From assembly GCF_001189295.1 (NCBI RefSeq), contig NZ_CP012159.1:11303856-11367855 (forward strand): a stretch of DNA of 64,000 nucleotides. The letters are read 5' to 3'. This DNA comes from Chondromyces crocatus. GTDB lineage: Bacteria > Myxococcota_A > Polyangia > Polyangiales > Polyangiaceae. A model generated the notes under the pieces. That model had not been told where the DNA came from. It saw nothing but the letters and a program-made list of their open reading frames with translations, and ran no database searches. Positions 1-7,395 of this stretch are shown here, one piece after another. Position numbers and translations under genes: made by a program. Each line of letters begins with the position of its first letter. Position 1 is the first letter of the stretch.

Positions 1-1
1 G

Positions 2-601
2 GGGCGCAACATGATCGAGCTGTTCAAGCAGCACGCTTACCGCGCGCCGCCGCCTCCCAGCGAGCTGAACCCGCGGCTGCCGCCCTCCTTCGACGCGCCG
101 GTGCTCGCCGCGCTCGCGAAGGACCCGGAGGAGCGCACCGCGACGGCCGAGGATCTCCGCTTCGGCCTGCTCAAGGCCCGCGAGGACGCGCCGCTCTCAT
201 GGATGCCGATGCGCGTGCTGGTCGCCGACGACAGCGACGAGTTCCGCGCGCTGGTCGGGATGGTGCTGGAGGCCGCGCTGCCCCGCGCCCAGGTGGTGAC
301 CGTGCCCGATGGGCAAGCCGCGCTGGACGAGATCCGCAAGCACCCCCCGGCGCTCGCCGTCGTCGACCTCGACATGCCGGTGATGGACGGCATCGAGTTG
401 ACGGCCGCTGTGCGGGCGCTCCCGCGCGGCGGCGACTTCCCGATCATCGTGGCCACCGGCAGCGGCGGCGCCGCGGAGTGGAAGCGCCTGTCCCAGCTCG
501 GCGCCTCGGCGTTCCTGGTCAAGCCGTTCGACGCCGGCCAGCTCGTCACCCTCGCCCGCGGTCTGCTCGGCGACCTGGCCGAAGCGCTGTCCAAGCGCTG
601 A
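2..601 (+). CDS. C-terminal part of a Ser/Thr protein kinase-response regulator hybrid (5' end outside window)
   Basis: The frame is open to the left edge, so only the end of the protein is present; numbering here is from the ATG at position 11. Residues 1-58 read like the end of a eukaryotic-type kinase C-lobe, with LAALAKDPEERTATAEDL being the usual helix before the kinase domain ends. Residues 67-190 form a complete receiver domain: acidic pair D73/D74, phosphoacceptor D119 in VVDLDMPVMDG, the switch region around VATGSG, and conserved K171 in VKPF. No output domain follows, so signalling probably ends in phosphorylation of the receiver or in protein-protein contact. The kinase and receiver share one frame without a stop. 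The stop codon lies on the junction of an 18-bp tandem duplication. The kinase call rests only on the tail and is less certain than the receiver. Confidence 0.8.
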   Translation, partial: GRNMIELFKQHAYRAPPPPSELNPRLPPSFDAPVLAALAKDPEERTATAEDLRFGLLKAREDAPLSWMPMRVLVADDSDEFRALVGMVLEAALPRAQVVTVPDGQAALDEIRKHPPALAVVDLDMPVMDGIELTAAVRALPRGGDFPIIVATGSGGAAEWKRLSQLGASAFLVKPFDAGQLVTLARGLLGDLAEALSKR

Positions 602-618
602 GCGCTGTCCAAGCGCTG
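583..618. repeat. Exact 18-bp tandem duplication across a stop codon
   Basis: AGCGCTGTCCAAGCGCTG occurs twice head to tail (583-600 and 601-618). Each copy is itself an inverted repeat (AGCGCT, 5 nt, AGCGCT). The TGA stop of the kinase-receiver gene is made by the last bases of copy one and the first base of copy two. Confidence 0.9.
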
Positions 619-642
619 AGGTGCACCACGACGTCGAGGCCC

Positions 643-1905
643 TCACTCGGGCGTGGGCTTCTTCTTCCGCTCTCCCATCAGCACCGGGATCATGAGCAGC
701 AGGCTCGCCCACACCGCGAGGAAGCGGGCCTGGAAGAGCTGATCGAAGATGCTCTCGAAGCGCTCGCCCATCGTCTCTTCGTGGCGCACCGAGCGTGGCG
801 GCCCCGGTGGCGCCGGCGCCCTGGGAACCGACATCCCGGGCTCGCGCGGCGGCGCAGGCTCTCGCGGCATGTCGTCGCTCTCGTCCCGGTGCGAAAGGCG
901 CTCGATCGCCGAGGCCCCGAGCGCGTGCCCTTGCGGCTCGACCGGCGCGACGGCGCGCTCGTGCTCCATCGGGCCGCTCCAGGGATCGACGTCTTTCGAA
1001 GGTCCTCCCATCCCACCAGCGCGCGAGCCCTCGTACCCCGACGGCGCCTGCTGCGCGGCCTGAGCGAGCTGCGCGGCCTGCGCCGCCTGCGCCGCCTGCG
1101 CCTGCGCCGCTTGCGCCTGCGCCGCTTGCGCCTGCGCCGCCTGCGTCTGCGCCGCTTGCGCCTGCGCCATCTCGGCGGCCTGCGCTTCGCCGAATGCCTC
1201 GTAACGCGGGAACGTGCCGAGCGGCGCCCCGGTCGGCGGCGACTCCAGCACCACCTTCACCGGCAAGTAGAGGCGGTTCAGCTCCTCGATGGGAATCTTC
1301 TCCACCCCCTCTTGCGTCAGCTTGGCCCGCGCCGTGTCGATCGCGCCTTGCTCTTCCTGGATCGCCTTCTTGCAGCCCGCGAGCGTCGCGTTGAAGTCGA
1401 GCGCGATGGTCCCTTGCGAGCGCCGGTCCTCTGGATCGAGTGCCGTGCACTCGCGCACGATGCGGCGCGCGTCGGGCCCGCGCGTGCGGTGAAGCACGGC
1501 GAGCTCGAGCTGCTCTCGCCCTTCCACCGTCCGCGAGACGTCCGCGCGCGTCAGGTAGCGGTAGCGCACGCGCATCGCCGTCCGGTGTGCGTCCAGCGCC
1601 GTGTCCACGACCTCCACCGCCTCGCGCTCGAACACCTCGGTCTTCACCCCGGGCACCTCGCGCTTGCTCACCAGCACGTGGGCTTGCCGGAGCGCAGGGA
1701 AGACCGAGAGCACCTGCTGCCGCACCCGCTCCACGATCACGAAGTCGGAGGCGCCGGGTTCGACGTAAACGTAGCTCTCGAAGCGGACCAGCGGCTGGTG
1801 TTCCTCTTCCTGAACACCGGCGTCTGGTGCGCTGCCCCCACCCCCACCGCAGGCAACCAACAGGGCCGCGCCGAATACGAGCGCGAGGCGCGAAGGTACG
1901 AGCAT
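643..1905 (-). CDS. Predicted lipoprotein with Ala/Gln repeat and C-terminal membrane segment
   Basis: I do not recognise this 420-residue protein. It starts with a signal peptide ending in a lipobox (LLVAC, Cys19) followed by a run of glycines, so it should be lipid-anchored. Residues about 35-230 are a folded, charged domain of unknown family. A low-complexity stretch of AQAQA pentads follows, encoded by 15-bp tandem repeats at about 1099-1158, and then a Pro-rich tail. Near the C-terminus FLAVWASLLLMIPVLMG is a clear membrane-spanning segment followed by a basic end (GERKKK). A lipid anchor at one end and a helix at the other suggests the protein bridges the periplasm or holds a ring-like assembly, but that is inference. 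The ATG at 1905 puts the signal peptide at the extreme N-terminus. It is convergent with the upstream kinase gene and on the same strand as the molybdoenzyme operon to its right. Confidence 0.72.
   Translation of the reverse strand: MLVPSRLALVFGAALLVACGGGGGSAPDAGVQEEEHQPLVRFESYVYVEPGASDFVIVERVRQQVLSVFPALRQAHVLVSKREVPGVKTEVFEREAVEVVDTALDAHRTAMRVRYRYLTRADVSRTVEGREQLELAVLHRTRGPDARRIVRECTALDPEDRRSQGTIALDFNATLAGCKKAIQEEQGAIDTARAKLTQEGVEKIPIEELNRLYLPVKVVLESPPTGAPLGTFPRYEAFGEAQAAEMAQAQAAQTQAAQAQAAQAQAAQAQAAQAAQAAQLAQAAQQAPSGYEGSRAGGMGGPSKDVDPWSGPMEHERAVAPVEPQGHALGASAIERLSHRDESDDMPREPAPPREPGMSVPRAPAPPGPPRSVRHEETMGERFESIFDQLFQARFLAVWASLLLMIPVLMGERKKKPTPE
1099..1158. repeat. 15-bp tandem repeat encoding Ala/Gln pentads
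   Basis: Four near-identical 15-bp units (type CGCCTGCGCCGCTTG) lie within the lipoprotein gene and encode a five-residue Ala/Gln period on the minus strand. The length keeps frame, as expected for slippage-driven expansion. Confidence 0.8.
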
Positions 1906-1931
1906 GACAGGCTACTCTAACGCGGGTTGGC

Positions 1932-2945
1932 TCATGCGAGGCCAGCCGCGCGTGCAATTGCTTTGCGAACCAGGATCCGGACCATCTGCCTGCGCCAGAT
2001 CACCTCCTCGTCGAGGTTGCTCAGCGGCCTGCATTCGTTGAAGGCGGCCTCAGCAAGTGCCTCGACGAGCTGTTCCCGCGGTGATCCAGGCGGAATCGAG
2101 GCGGCCGCACGGACCCGTCTCGGGCGCGCTCCCAGCGCGGAAACCACCACATCGGCGGCCTCCACCGACCCGGGCGCGCCACAGCCCACCTCACCGCGAT
2201 CGACGCGAGCCGCCACCGACAGCAGCGGGAAGTCGATCGCTCCACGCCGCCGTAGCTTCTCGAACGCGCTCAGACGCCCCGGGACGAGGGGCACGCTCAC
2301 CCGGACCACCACCTCGCCCGGGACGAGCACGGTGTTGCGGATGCCGTCGGCAGTGTAGAAGTCGGCCGCCGCGACCCGCCGCTCCCCCTTGGGCCCGAGC
2401 ACCTCGATCGTCGCTTCCAGGGCGATGAGCGCCGGGGCCGAGTCGTTGGACGCGGCCGCCACGCAGTTCCGGCCACCACGCACCACGTGGCACACGGTCC
2501 CGTCCTTCTTCAGACAGAAGCCCAGTGACTTCCGCCAGAAGTAGGTCTGGTTGTAGTAGCGACACCGCGTATCCAGGCAGATGTTGCCGCCCAGCGTCCC
2601 CATCGCCCGGTGGTGAGGCCCGCCGACCTGGGCGGCCGCCTCCGCGAGCGCTGGCGCCACCCGCTGCACGACCAGGCTCTCGGCCACCTCGAACAGGCGC
2701 ATCCCCGCACCCACCAGAAGCCGTTCTCGCCCTTCGGCGTCACGCGAGAGCCGGATGCCCCGCAGCTCGTCGAGCCGGTTCACCGACACCAGCAGCTCCG
2801 GCGCGAACAGCCCGTGCTTCATGTTCGGGAGCAGATCGGTCCCCCCGGCGATGATCTGCGCCTTGTCCCCCAGCTCCGCGAGCAGGTTCACGGCCTCGGT
2901 CAGCGTCCGGGGCCGGTGGTACTTGAAGATCGGCAGCGGCAGCAT
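1932..2945 (-). CDS. FAD-binding subunit of a molybdenum hydroxylase, 4-hydroxybenzoyl-CoA reductase beta type
   Basis: This is the flavin subunit of a xanthine dehydrogenase-family complex. IAGGTDLLP (residues 32-40) is the FAD pyrophosphate-binding loop, TLGGNI (117-122) is the second FAD motif, and the CO-dehydrogenase flavoprotein C-domain follows. Between them sits an insertion with cysteines C128, C144, C152 and C161 (spacing 16, 8, 9). From memory this matches the extra [4Fe-4S] site of the beta subunit of 4-hydroxybenzoyl-CoA reductase, which ordinary xanthine or CO dehydrogenases lack. Electrons would pass through this cluster between FAD and the [2Fe-2S] centres. The ATG at 2945 lies 11 nt after the stop of the molybdopterin subunit, with GGAG overlapping that stop. 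The family call is firm; the substrate is not known. Confidence 0.88.
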   Translation of the reverse strand: MLPLPIFKYHRPRTLTEAVNLLAELGDKAQIIAGGTDLLPNMKHGLFAPELLVSVNRLDELRGIRLSRDAEGRERLLVGAGMRLFEVAESLVVQRVAPALAEAAAQVGGPHHRAMGTLGGNICLDTRCRYYNQTYFWRKSLGFCLKKDGTVCHVVRGGRNCVAAASNDSAPALIALEATIEVLGPKGERRVAAADFYTADGIRNTVLVPGEVVVRVSVPLVPGRLSAFEKLRRRGAIDFPLLSVAARVDRGEVGCGAPGSVEAADVVVSALGARPRRVRAAASIPPGSPREQLVEALAEAAFNECRPLSNLDEEVIWRRQMVRILVRKAIARAAGLA

Positions 2946-2956
2946 GGCGCTTCAGT

Positions 2957-5341
2957 TCACTCCGCCGCGACCACGGCGCCCGCGCCGCTTTTGGACCCGA
3001 CGCCGCCCGCGCTGCCCGCGCCGCCCGCGCCGCCCCTGGCGCCGTCTTCCACCTCGCGCCGTGCCTTCTCTTGCAGCGCCGCGAGCACCCGCGACGGCGT
3101 GAAGGGCAGCCGGTCGATGCGCACCCCCACCGCGTCGTAGATCGCGTTCGCGATCGCCGGAATCGACGGATGCAGCGGCCCCTCCCCGGCTTCCTTCGCC
3201 CCGTGCGGCCCCTCCGGGTCGTGCGACTCCACGATCAACGACACCAGATCCGGCACGTCGAGCGACGTCGGGATCCGGTAGTCGAGCAAGCTCGGGCCCT
3301 GGTGCAGCCCGTCCGCGCCGATCACGTGCTCCTCCAGCAGCGCCTCGGCCGCCCCCATGTACGCCGACCCCTCCATCTGCCCCTCCACCAGCGTCGGACA
3401 CAGCGCCTTGCCGCAGTCGTGCGCGACCCAGATCGTCTTCACGTCCACCCGCCCCGTCTCCACGTCGACCGCCACCTCGGCCACGTGCGCCGTGAACGAG
3501 TACGCCGGCGACGCCCCGATCGTCCCGCCCCGGTAGTCGCCACCGAGCTTCGGCGTGTTGTAGTAGCCCACCGCCCCCAGCGTCCCGAAGCGCCCTTCCG
3601 CGAGCTGGATCGCCTCGGTCACCGTCACCCCGCGCCCGGGATCGTTCGCCACGACCAGCGCACCGCGCGTCACCAGGATCTCCTTCGGTGACACCTCGAG
3701 CTTCGCCGCCACCGCCTCGCGCAGCTTGTCGCGCACCTGCCGCGCCGCGTGCAGCGCCGCGTTGCCGTTCATGAACGTCCCGCGCGACGAGTACGCCCCG
3801 AGATCCACCGGCGCGAGGTCCGTGTCCCCCGAGATCACCCGCACCGCGCCCAGATCGAGCCCCAGCTCGTCGGCCACCAGCACCGCGAGCATCGTGTCGC
3901 AGCCCTGCCCGATCTCGCTCTGCCCCGAGAACACCGTCACCACGCCCGACCGGTCCACCTTGAGCTGCACCGCGCTCTGCGGCATGTCGTTCGGGTAGAT
4001 CGCGTAGTTCGTCCCGCAGATGTACGCGCTCACCGCCACCCCGAGCCCGCGCCCCGGGCCGAGCTTCCCGCGCCGCTCTTTCCAGCCGCTCGACCGCTCC
4101 ACCGCATCGAGGCAGGCCTCGATCCCGTTCGACGTCACGCGCATCCCGTTCAGCGTCGTCGACGCCGGCCCCACCAGGTTCTGGCGGCGCAGCGCGATGG
4201 GATCCATCCCGAGCCGCTCGGCGATCTTGTCGAGCGACACCTCGAACGCGAACCGCGGCTGCACGCTGCCGTGCCCCCGCTTCGGCCCGCAAGGCGGCTT
4301 GTTCGTGAAGTAGCGCGTCGACGAGAACCGGTAGCCCTCGGCGAACGCCGGCAGCGTCAAGAGCTGCCCCGAGTAGTACGCCGTCACCAGCCCGAACGAC
4401 GAGTACGCGCCCCCGTCGATCGCCGTCTGCGCGTCCACCGCGGTGAGCTTGCCCTCGCGCGTCGCCCCCACCTTCATGTGCATCCGCATCGGGTGGCGGC
4501 CGCGGTGTGCATAGAACTCCTCTTCCCGCGTGTAGAGGATCTTCACCGGCCGCCCAGTCACCATCGCCAGCTTCGCCGCACAGAACTCCAGCGAAAATGG
4601 CTCGCTCTTGCCCCCGAACGCCCCGCCCACCGGCGGCTGGATCACCCGGATCCGCGCCGGCGACACCCGCAGGACCCGCGACAGCTCCCGGTGCAGGTAA
4701 TGCGGCACCTGCGTCGTCGACCACACCGTGAGCAGCCCATTCTTGTCGTGCTGCGCGATCGCACAGTGCGTCTCGATCGGCGCGTGCGCCGATCCCTCGT
4801 AGTAGTAGTCCCCCTCGATCACCACGTCCGAGCCCGCGAGCAGCCCGTCCACGTCCCCGAACGACAGGGCGACTTCCTTGGACACATTGTCCTTGCCGCC
4901 CTTGCCCAGCCCCACCTCCGGCCGATCGATCGCCCCTTGCAGATCGGTCGCCGCCGGCAGCCGCTCGTACGTCACGTCCACCAGCTCCGCCGCCTCGTGC
5001 GCGAGCCGCTCGTCCTCTGCCGCCACACACGCCACCGCATCGCCCACGAAGCGCGCCCGCTCCAGCGCCAGCGGGAACTCGTCCGGCGTCCAGGGAATGA
5101 TCCCGAACCGCTCCGGCATGTCCTTCCCGGTGATCACCGCCACCACCCCCCGCCGCGCCAGCGCCCGCGACGCGTCGATCTTCGCGATGCGCGCGTGCGG
5201 GTACGGGCAGCGCACGATGCGCCCCCAGAGCATCCGCGGCAGGTGGATGTCGTCCGTGTACCGCACCTGCCCCGTCACCCGCGGCGCGAGCAGCGCCCGC
5301 CCGCGCCGTCCCAGCAGGCCCGAGCCTTGCCCCGCGCTCAT
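2957..5341 (-). CDS. Molybdopterin-binding catalytic subunit, xanthine dehydrogenase / 4-hydroxybenzoyl-CoA reductase alpha family
   Basis: This 794-residue protein is the large catalytic subunit that binds molybdopterin cytosine dinucleotide. The N-terminal aldehyde oxidase a/b hammerhead domain begins at RVTGQVRYTDD. Cofactor motifs follow: VGGAFGGKSEPF, the RGHGSVQPRFAFE arginine loop, GQSEIGQGCDT, and near the C-terminus AKEAGEGPLHP, where the conserved glutamate that acts as general base in this family lies. The ATG at 5341 overlaps the stop of the preceding iron-sulfur gene by four bases (ATGA), which decides the start and suggests translational coupling. A longer in-frame start at 5506 would only add a shadow of the upstream gene. 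The last 25 or so residues are Gly/Ala-rich and probably disordered. Gene order is iron-sulfur, molybdenum, FAD. Confidence 0.9.
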   Translation of the reverse strand: MSAGQGSGLLGRRGRALLAPRVTGQVRYTDDIHLPRMLWGRIVRCPYPHARIAKIDASRALARRGVVAVITGKDMPERFGIIPWTPDEFPLALERARFVGDAVACVAAEDERLAHEAAELVDVTYERLPAATDLQGAIDRPEVGLGKGGKDNVSKEVALSFGDVDGLLAGSDVVIEGDYYYEGSAHAPIETHCAIAQHDKNGLLTVWSTTQVPHYLHRELSRVLRVSPARIRVIQPPVGGAFGGKSEPFSLEFCAAKLAMVTGRPVKILYTREEEFYAHRGRHPMRMHMKVGATREGKLTAVDAQTAIDGGAYSSFGLVTAYYSGQLLTLPAFAEGYRFSSTRYFTNKPPCGPKRGHGSVQPRFAFEVSLDKIAERLGMDPIALRRQNLVGPASTTLNGMRVTSNGIEACLDAVERSSGWKERRGKLGPGRGLGVAVSAYICGTNYAIYPNDMPQSAVQLKVDRSGVVTVFSGQSEIGQGCDTMLAVLVADELGLDLGAVRVISGDTDLAPVDLGAYSSRGTFMNGNAALHAARQVRDKLREAVAAKLEVSPKEILVTRGALVVANDPGRGVTVTEAIQLAEGRFGTLGAVGYYNTPKLGGDYRGGTIGASPAYSFTAHVAEVAVDVETGRVDVKTIWVAHDCGKALCPTLVEGQMEGSAYMGAAEALLEEHVIGADGLHQGPSLLDYRIPTSLDVPDLVSLIVESHDPEGPHGAKEAGEGPLHPSIPAIANAIYDAVGVRIDRLPFTPSRVLAALQEKARREVEDGARGGAGGAGSAGGVGSKSGAGAVVAAE

Positions 5342-7035
5342 GACGCCTGCCCCTTGCGCGAGCGGCTCGCGTTCGACGGCAGAGGCTCCGGTGCGCACTC
5401 GTTGCCAGGCATGTCCACCCCGGCCTCCGCGTCCGCCTCGCCTCGCTTGATCTTCGCCGCCAGCTCCACCGCCTCGATGATCTTCGTGTACCCGGTACAC
5501 CGGCACAGGTTGCCGGACAGCGCGAGCTTGATCTCGTCACGCGACGGACACGGACACCGCTCCAGCAGCGCCGTCGCGCTCATCAGCATCCCGGGCGTGC
5601 AGAACCCACACTGCCCACCGCCGAGCCGATCGAAGCAGTCGAGCAGCGGATCGATGTGCGGCGCCCCGGCGAGCGTCTCCACCGTCTGTACCGCGCGCCC
5701 ATCGGCTTCCAGCGCCAGGGTCAGGCAGGACAGCACCGGCACCCCGTCGAGCAGCACCGTGCACGCGCCGCAGTCGCCCTTGTCGCAGCCCTGCTTGGTC
5801 CCGATCAGATCGAGGTCGTACCGGAGCGCCTCCAGCAACGTCCGCCGCGCTGGCACCGCGAGCGCCACCTCGCTCGCCCCGACCGGTCCTGCGCTCCCCA
5901 CGGTCTCCAGCCCCCCGTGGCTCCCGCGCCGCACCGCGCCCGCACCTTGCACGAGGTGGAGCGTCATCGCTTGCAGCACCTCGACGGGCTCCTCCGTCCA
6001 GTGTTCCGAGAGGTTCCGGTAGCTCCGCACCCCGTCGCGCTCCTTCTGGTAGCGCGCGCCCGCGATCGGGTGATCGGGCGGGATCGTCCACGAGAGCGCG
6101 CGGGCCGCGAGCTCGCAGTACGCCACGAGCCGCGCCCGAGGCACCGCCGGCCGCGCGCCGAGGCGTCCCAGGTTGTCGATGAGCAGCTCCAGGCTGGTGT
6201 TGCCGACCCGCTCCCCCACGCCGAGGGCCGTCCCGTGCACCCGCTCCACCCCGAGCGACGCCGCCCAGAGCGCCGTCTGCAACCCCAGGCCCCGGTCGTT
6301 GTGCGCGTGCCAGTCCAGCTCCACGCCCGTCGATCCCATCGCGCGCAGCGTGTCGCGCACGAACGTCACCAGCTCGGCCACCCCGTACGGCGTCACGTGC
6401 CCCGTCGTGTCGCAGAGGCACAGCCGGCTCGCGCCTGCGTCCACCGCCGCGCGGAACAGCGCCTTCAGCACCTCCGGGTGCGCGCGCGTCGTGTCCTCGG
6501 TGACCAGACAGAAGGGCAGCCCTCCCCGCCGAGCCACGTCGGCGGCCGACTGGATGGCGCGCACCATGAAGTCGAGGTCCCACCCCTCGGCCAGATGCCG
6601 GATGGGCGAGCTGCCGATGAACGCGTACACCTCGATCGGCAGGCCGCTCTCATCCGCGGCGCGGACGATCCCCTCCACGTCGGCGGCGACCGTACGGGCG
6701 GCGGCCGTGGCCACGAGCGGCAGCTTCGCGTCCCGGATCTCCCGGCACAGCGCGCGCGAGTCCTCCGTGTGCCGCGTCCCGGCGCCAGGCAAGCCCACGC
6801 TGACCACGTCCACCCCGACCGCGGCCATGGCGTGCAAGAGGTCGATCTTGTGCGCGACCGGCGGATTCACCCCGGAGGCGTTCTGGAGCCCGTCCCGGAG
6901 CGACTCGTCCACGACGCGCACGCTCTTCTGCGGCCTCCAGGAGAGCGCGGGCGCCTCGTCGTCCGCCCCCTCCGCCCCGGAAGTCCCCTCGGTGCGCTCG
7001 TCACCGCGGTTCCAGTCGTAGATCGCGCGTTGCAT
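5338..7035 (-). CDS. Fusion of a DRE-TIM metallolyase (isopropylmalate/homocitrate synthase-like) with a [2Fe-2S] molybdenum-hydroxylase subunit
   Basis: This 565-residue protein joins two families. Residues about 38-300 form a DRE-TIM barrel. VVDESLRDG (41-49) carries the signature Arg/Asp, HAHND (243-247) gives the two metal-binding histidines, and GVGERVGN (272-279) supplies the asparagine ligand, so the metal site looks intact. The LeuA regulatory domain is absent. Residues about 357-535 form the small subunit of a xanthine dehydrogenase-type enzyme: plant-type cluster C417, C422, C425, C437 and second cluster C476, C479, C511, C513. No stop separates them. Met357 (position 5967) sits where a free-standing iron-sulfur subunit would begin, with GAGGTG nine bases upstream, so internal initiation is possible. 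It is the first gene of the operon, with GGAGG about 12 nt before the ATG at 7035. Linking C-C bond chemistry to the molybdoenzyme is inference. Confidence 0.85.
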   Translation of the reverse strand: MQRAIYDWNRGDERTEGTSGAEGADDEAPALSWRPQKSVRVVDESLRDGLQNASGVNPPVAHKIDLLHAMAAVGVDVVSVGLPGAGTRHTEDSRALCREIRDAKLPLVATAAARTVAADVEGIVRAADESGLPIEVYAFIGSSPIRHLAEGWDLDFMVRAIQSAADVARRGGLPFCLVTEDTTRAHPEVLKALFRAAVDAGASRLCLCDTTGHVTPYGVAELVTFVRDTLRAMGSTGVELDWHAHNDRGLGLQTALWAASLGVERVHGTALGVGERVGNTSLELLIDNLGRLGARPAVPRARLVAYCELAARALSWTIPPDHPIAGARYQKERDGVRSYRNLSEHWTEEPVEVLQAMTLHLVQGAGAVRRGSHGGLETVGSAGPVGASEVALAVPARRTLLEALRYDLDLIGTKQGCDKGDCGACTVLLDGVPVLSCLTLALEADGRAVQTVETLAGAPHIDPLLDCFDRLGGGQCGFCTPGMLMSATALLERCPCPSRDEIKLALSGNLCRCTGYTKIIEAVELAAKIKRGEADAEAGVDMPGNECAPEPLPSNASRSRKGQAS

Positions 7036-7395
7036 GGGAGCCGACCGCCTCCGCTACCGCTTCCAGGGGAGGGGCGACGCCACGGCCGCCCGAGTTCCCG
7101 CCGCCGTCCAGAGTGAGCCGGCAGGTTACCCCCAATCGCCCGCCCGAGGACCCCCAAACGCCCGCTCGACGCCCCGCGGCAACCCCCGGCGTGCGCCTTC
7201 AGCATCCTCCCGGAACCCCGCGAATGCCCGTCTCGCTCCTCTCCGGAGCGCGGCCGACCCCCACCCGAGCCTGCGAAATCCCACCCCGCGGCCTCTCGAA
7301 ATCCCCGAGGAACGACGACCCTTCCCTCTTTCCGAGCAACAACGTTCGCGGAGGGTATTGCCCTTTTCGAAATAGGATCCATTCGTGTCGGGGCC
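7036..7395. other. Divergent spacer between molybdoenzyme operon and htpG
   Basis: These 360 bases separate two divergent units and must hold both promoters. I see no gene and no CIRCE-type inverted repeat. CTCTCGAA at 7293-7300 resembles a heat-shock -35 element, but no convincing -10 partner follows. The last 60 bases before htpG are relatively AT-rich for this window. Confidence 0.6.

Noticed and set aside
643-1905. Type III secretion inner-ring lipoprotein (SctJ family)
   Set aside because: The lipobox plus C-terminal membrane helix is the same architecture, but no SctJ sequence motifs or other secretion genes are present.
5342-5506. Longer start at 5506 for the molybdopterin subunit
   Set aside because: The added 55 residues only overlap the end of the iron-sulfur gene in another frame. 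The ATGA overlap at 5338-5341 is the better start.
3749-7116. Long plus-strand frames opposite the molybdoenzyme operon
   Set aside because: They are His/Arg/Pro-rich translations complementary to genes with clear catalytic motifs, and none shows a recognisable domain.
7293-7330. Heat-shock sigma-32-type promoter upstream of htpG
   Set aside because: CTCTCGAA matches the -35 element well, but no acceptable CCCCAT-like -10 occurs at the right distance. It is only mentioned in the spacer entry.
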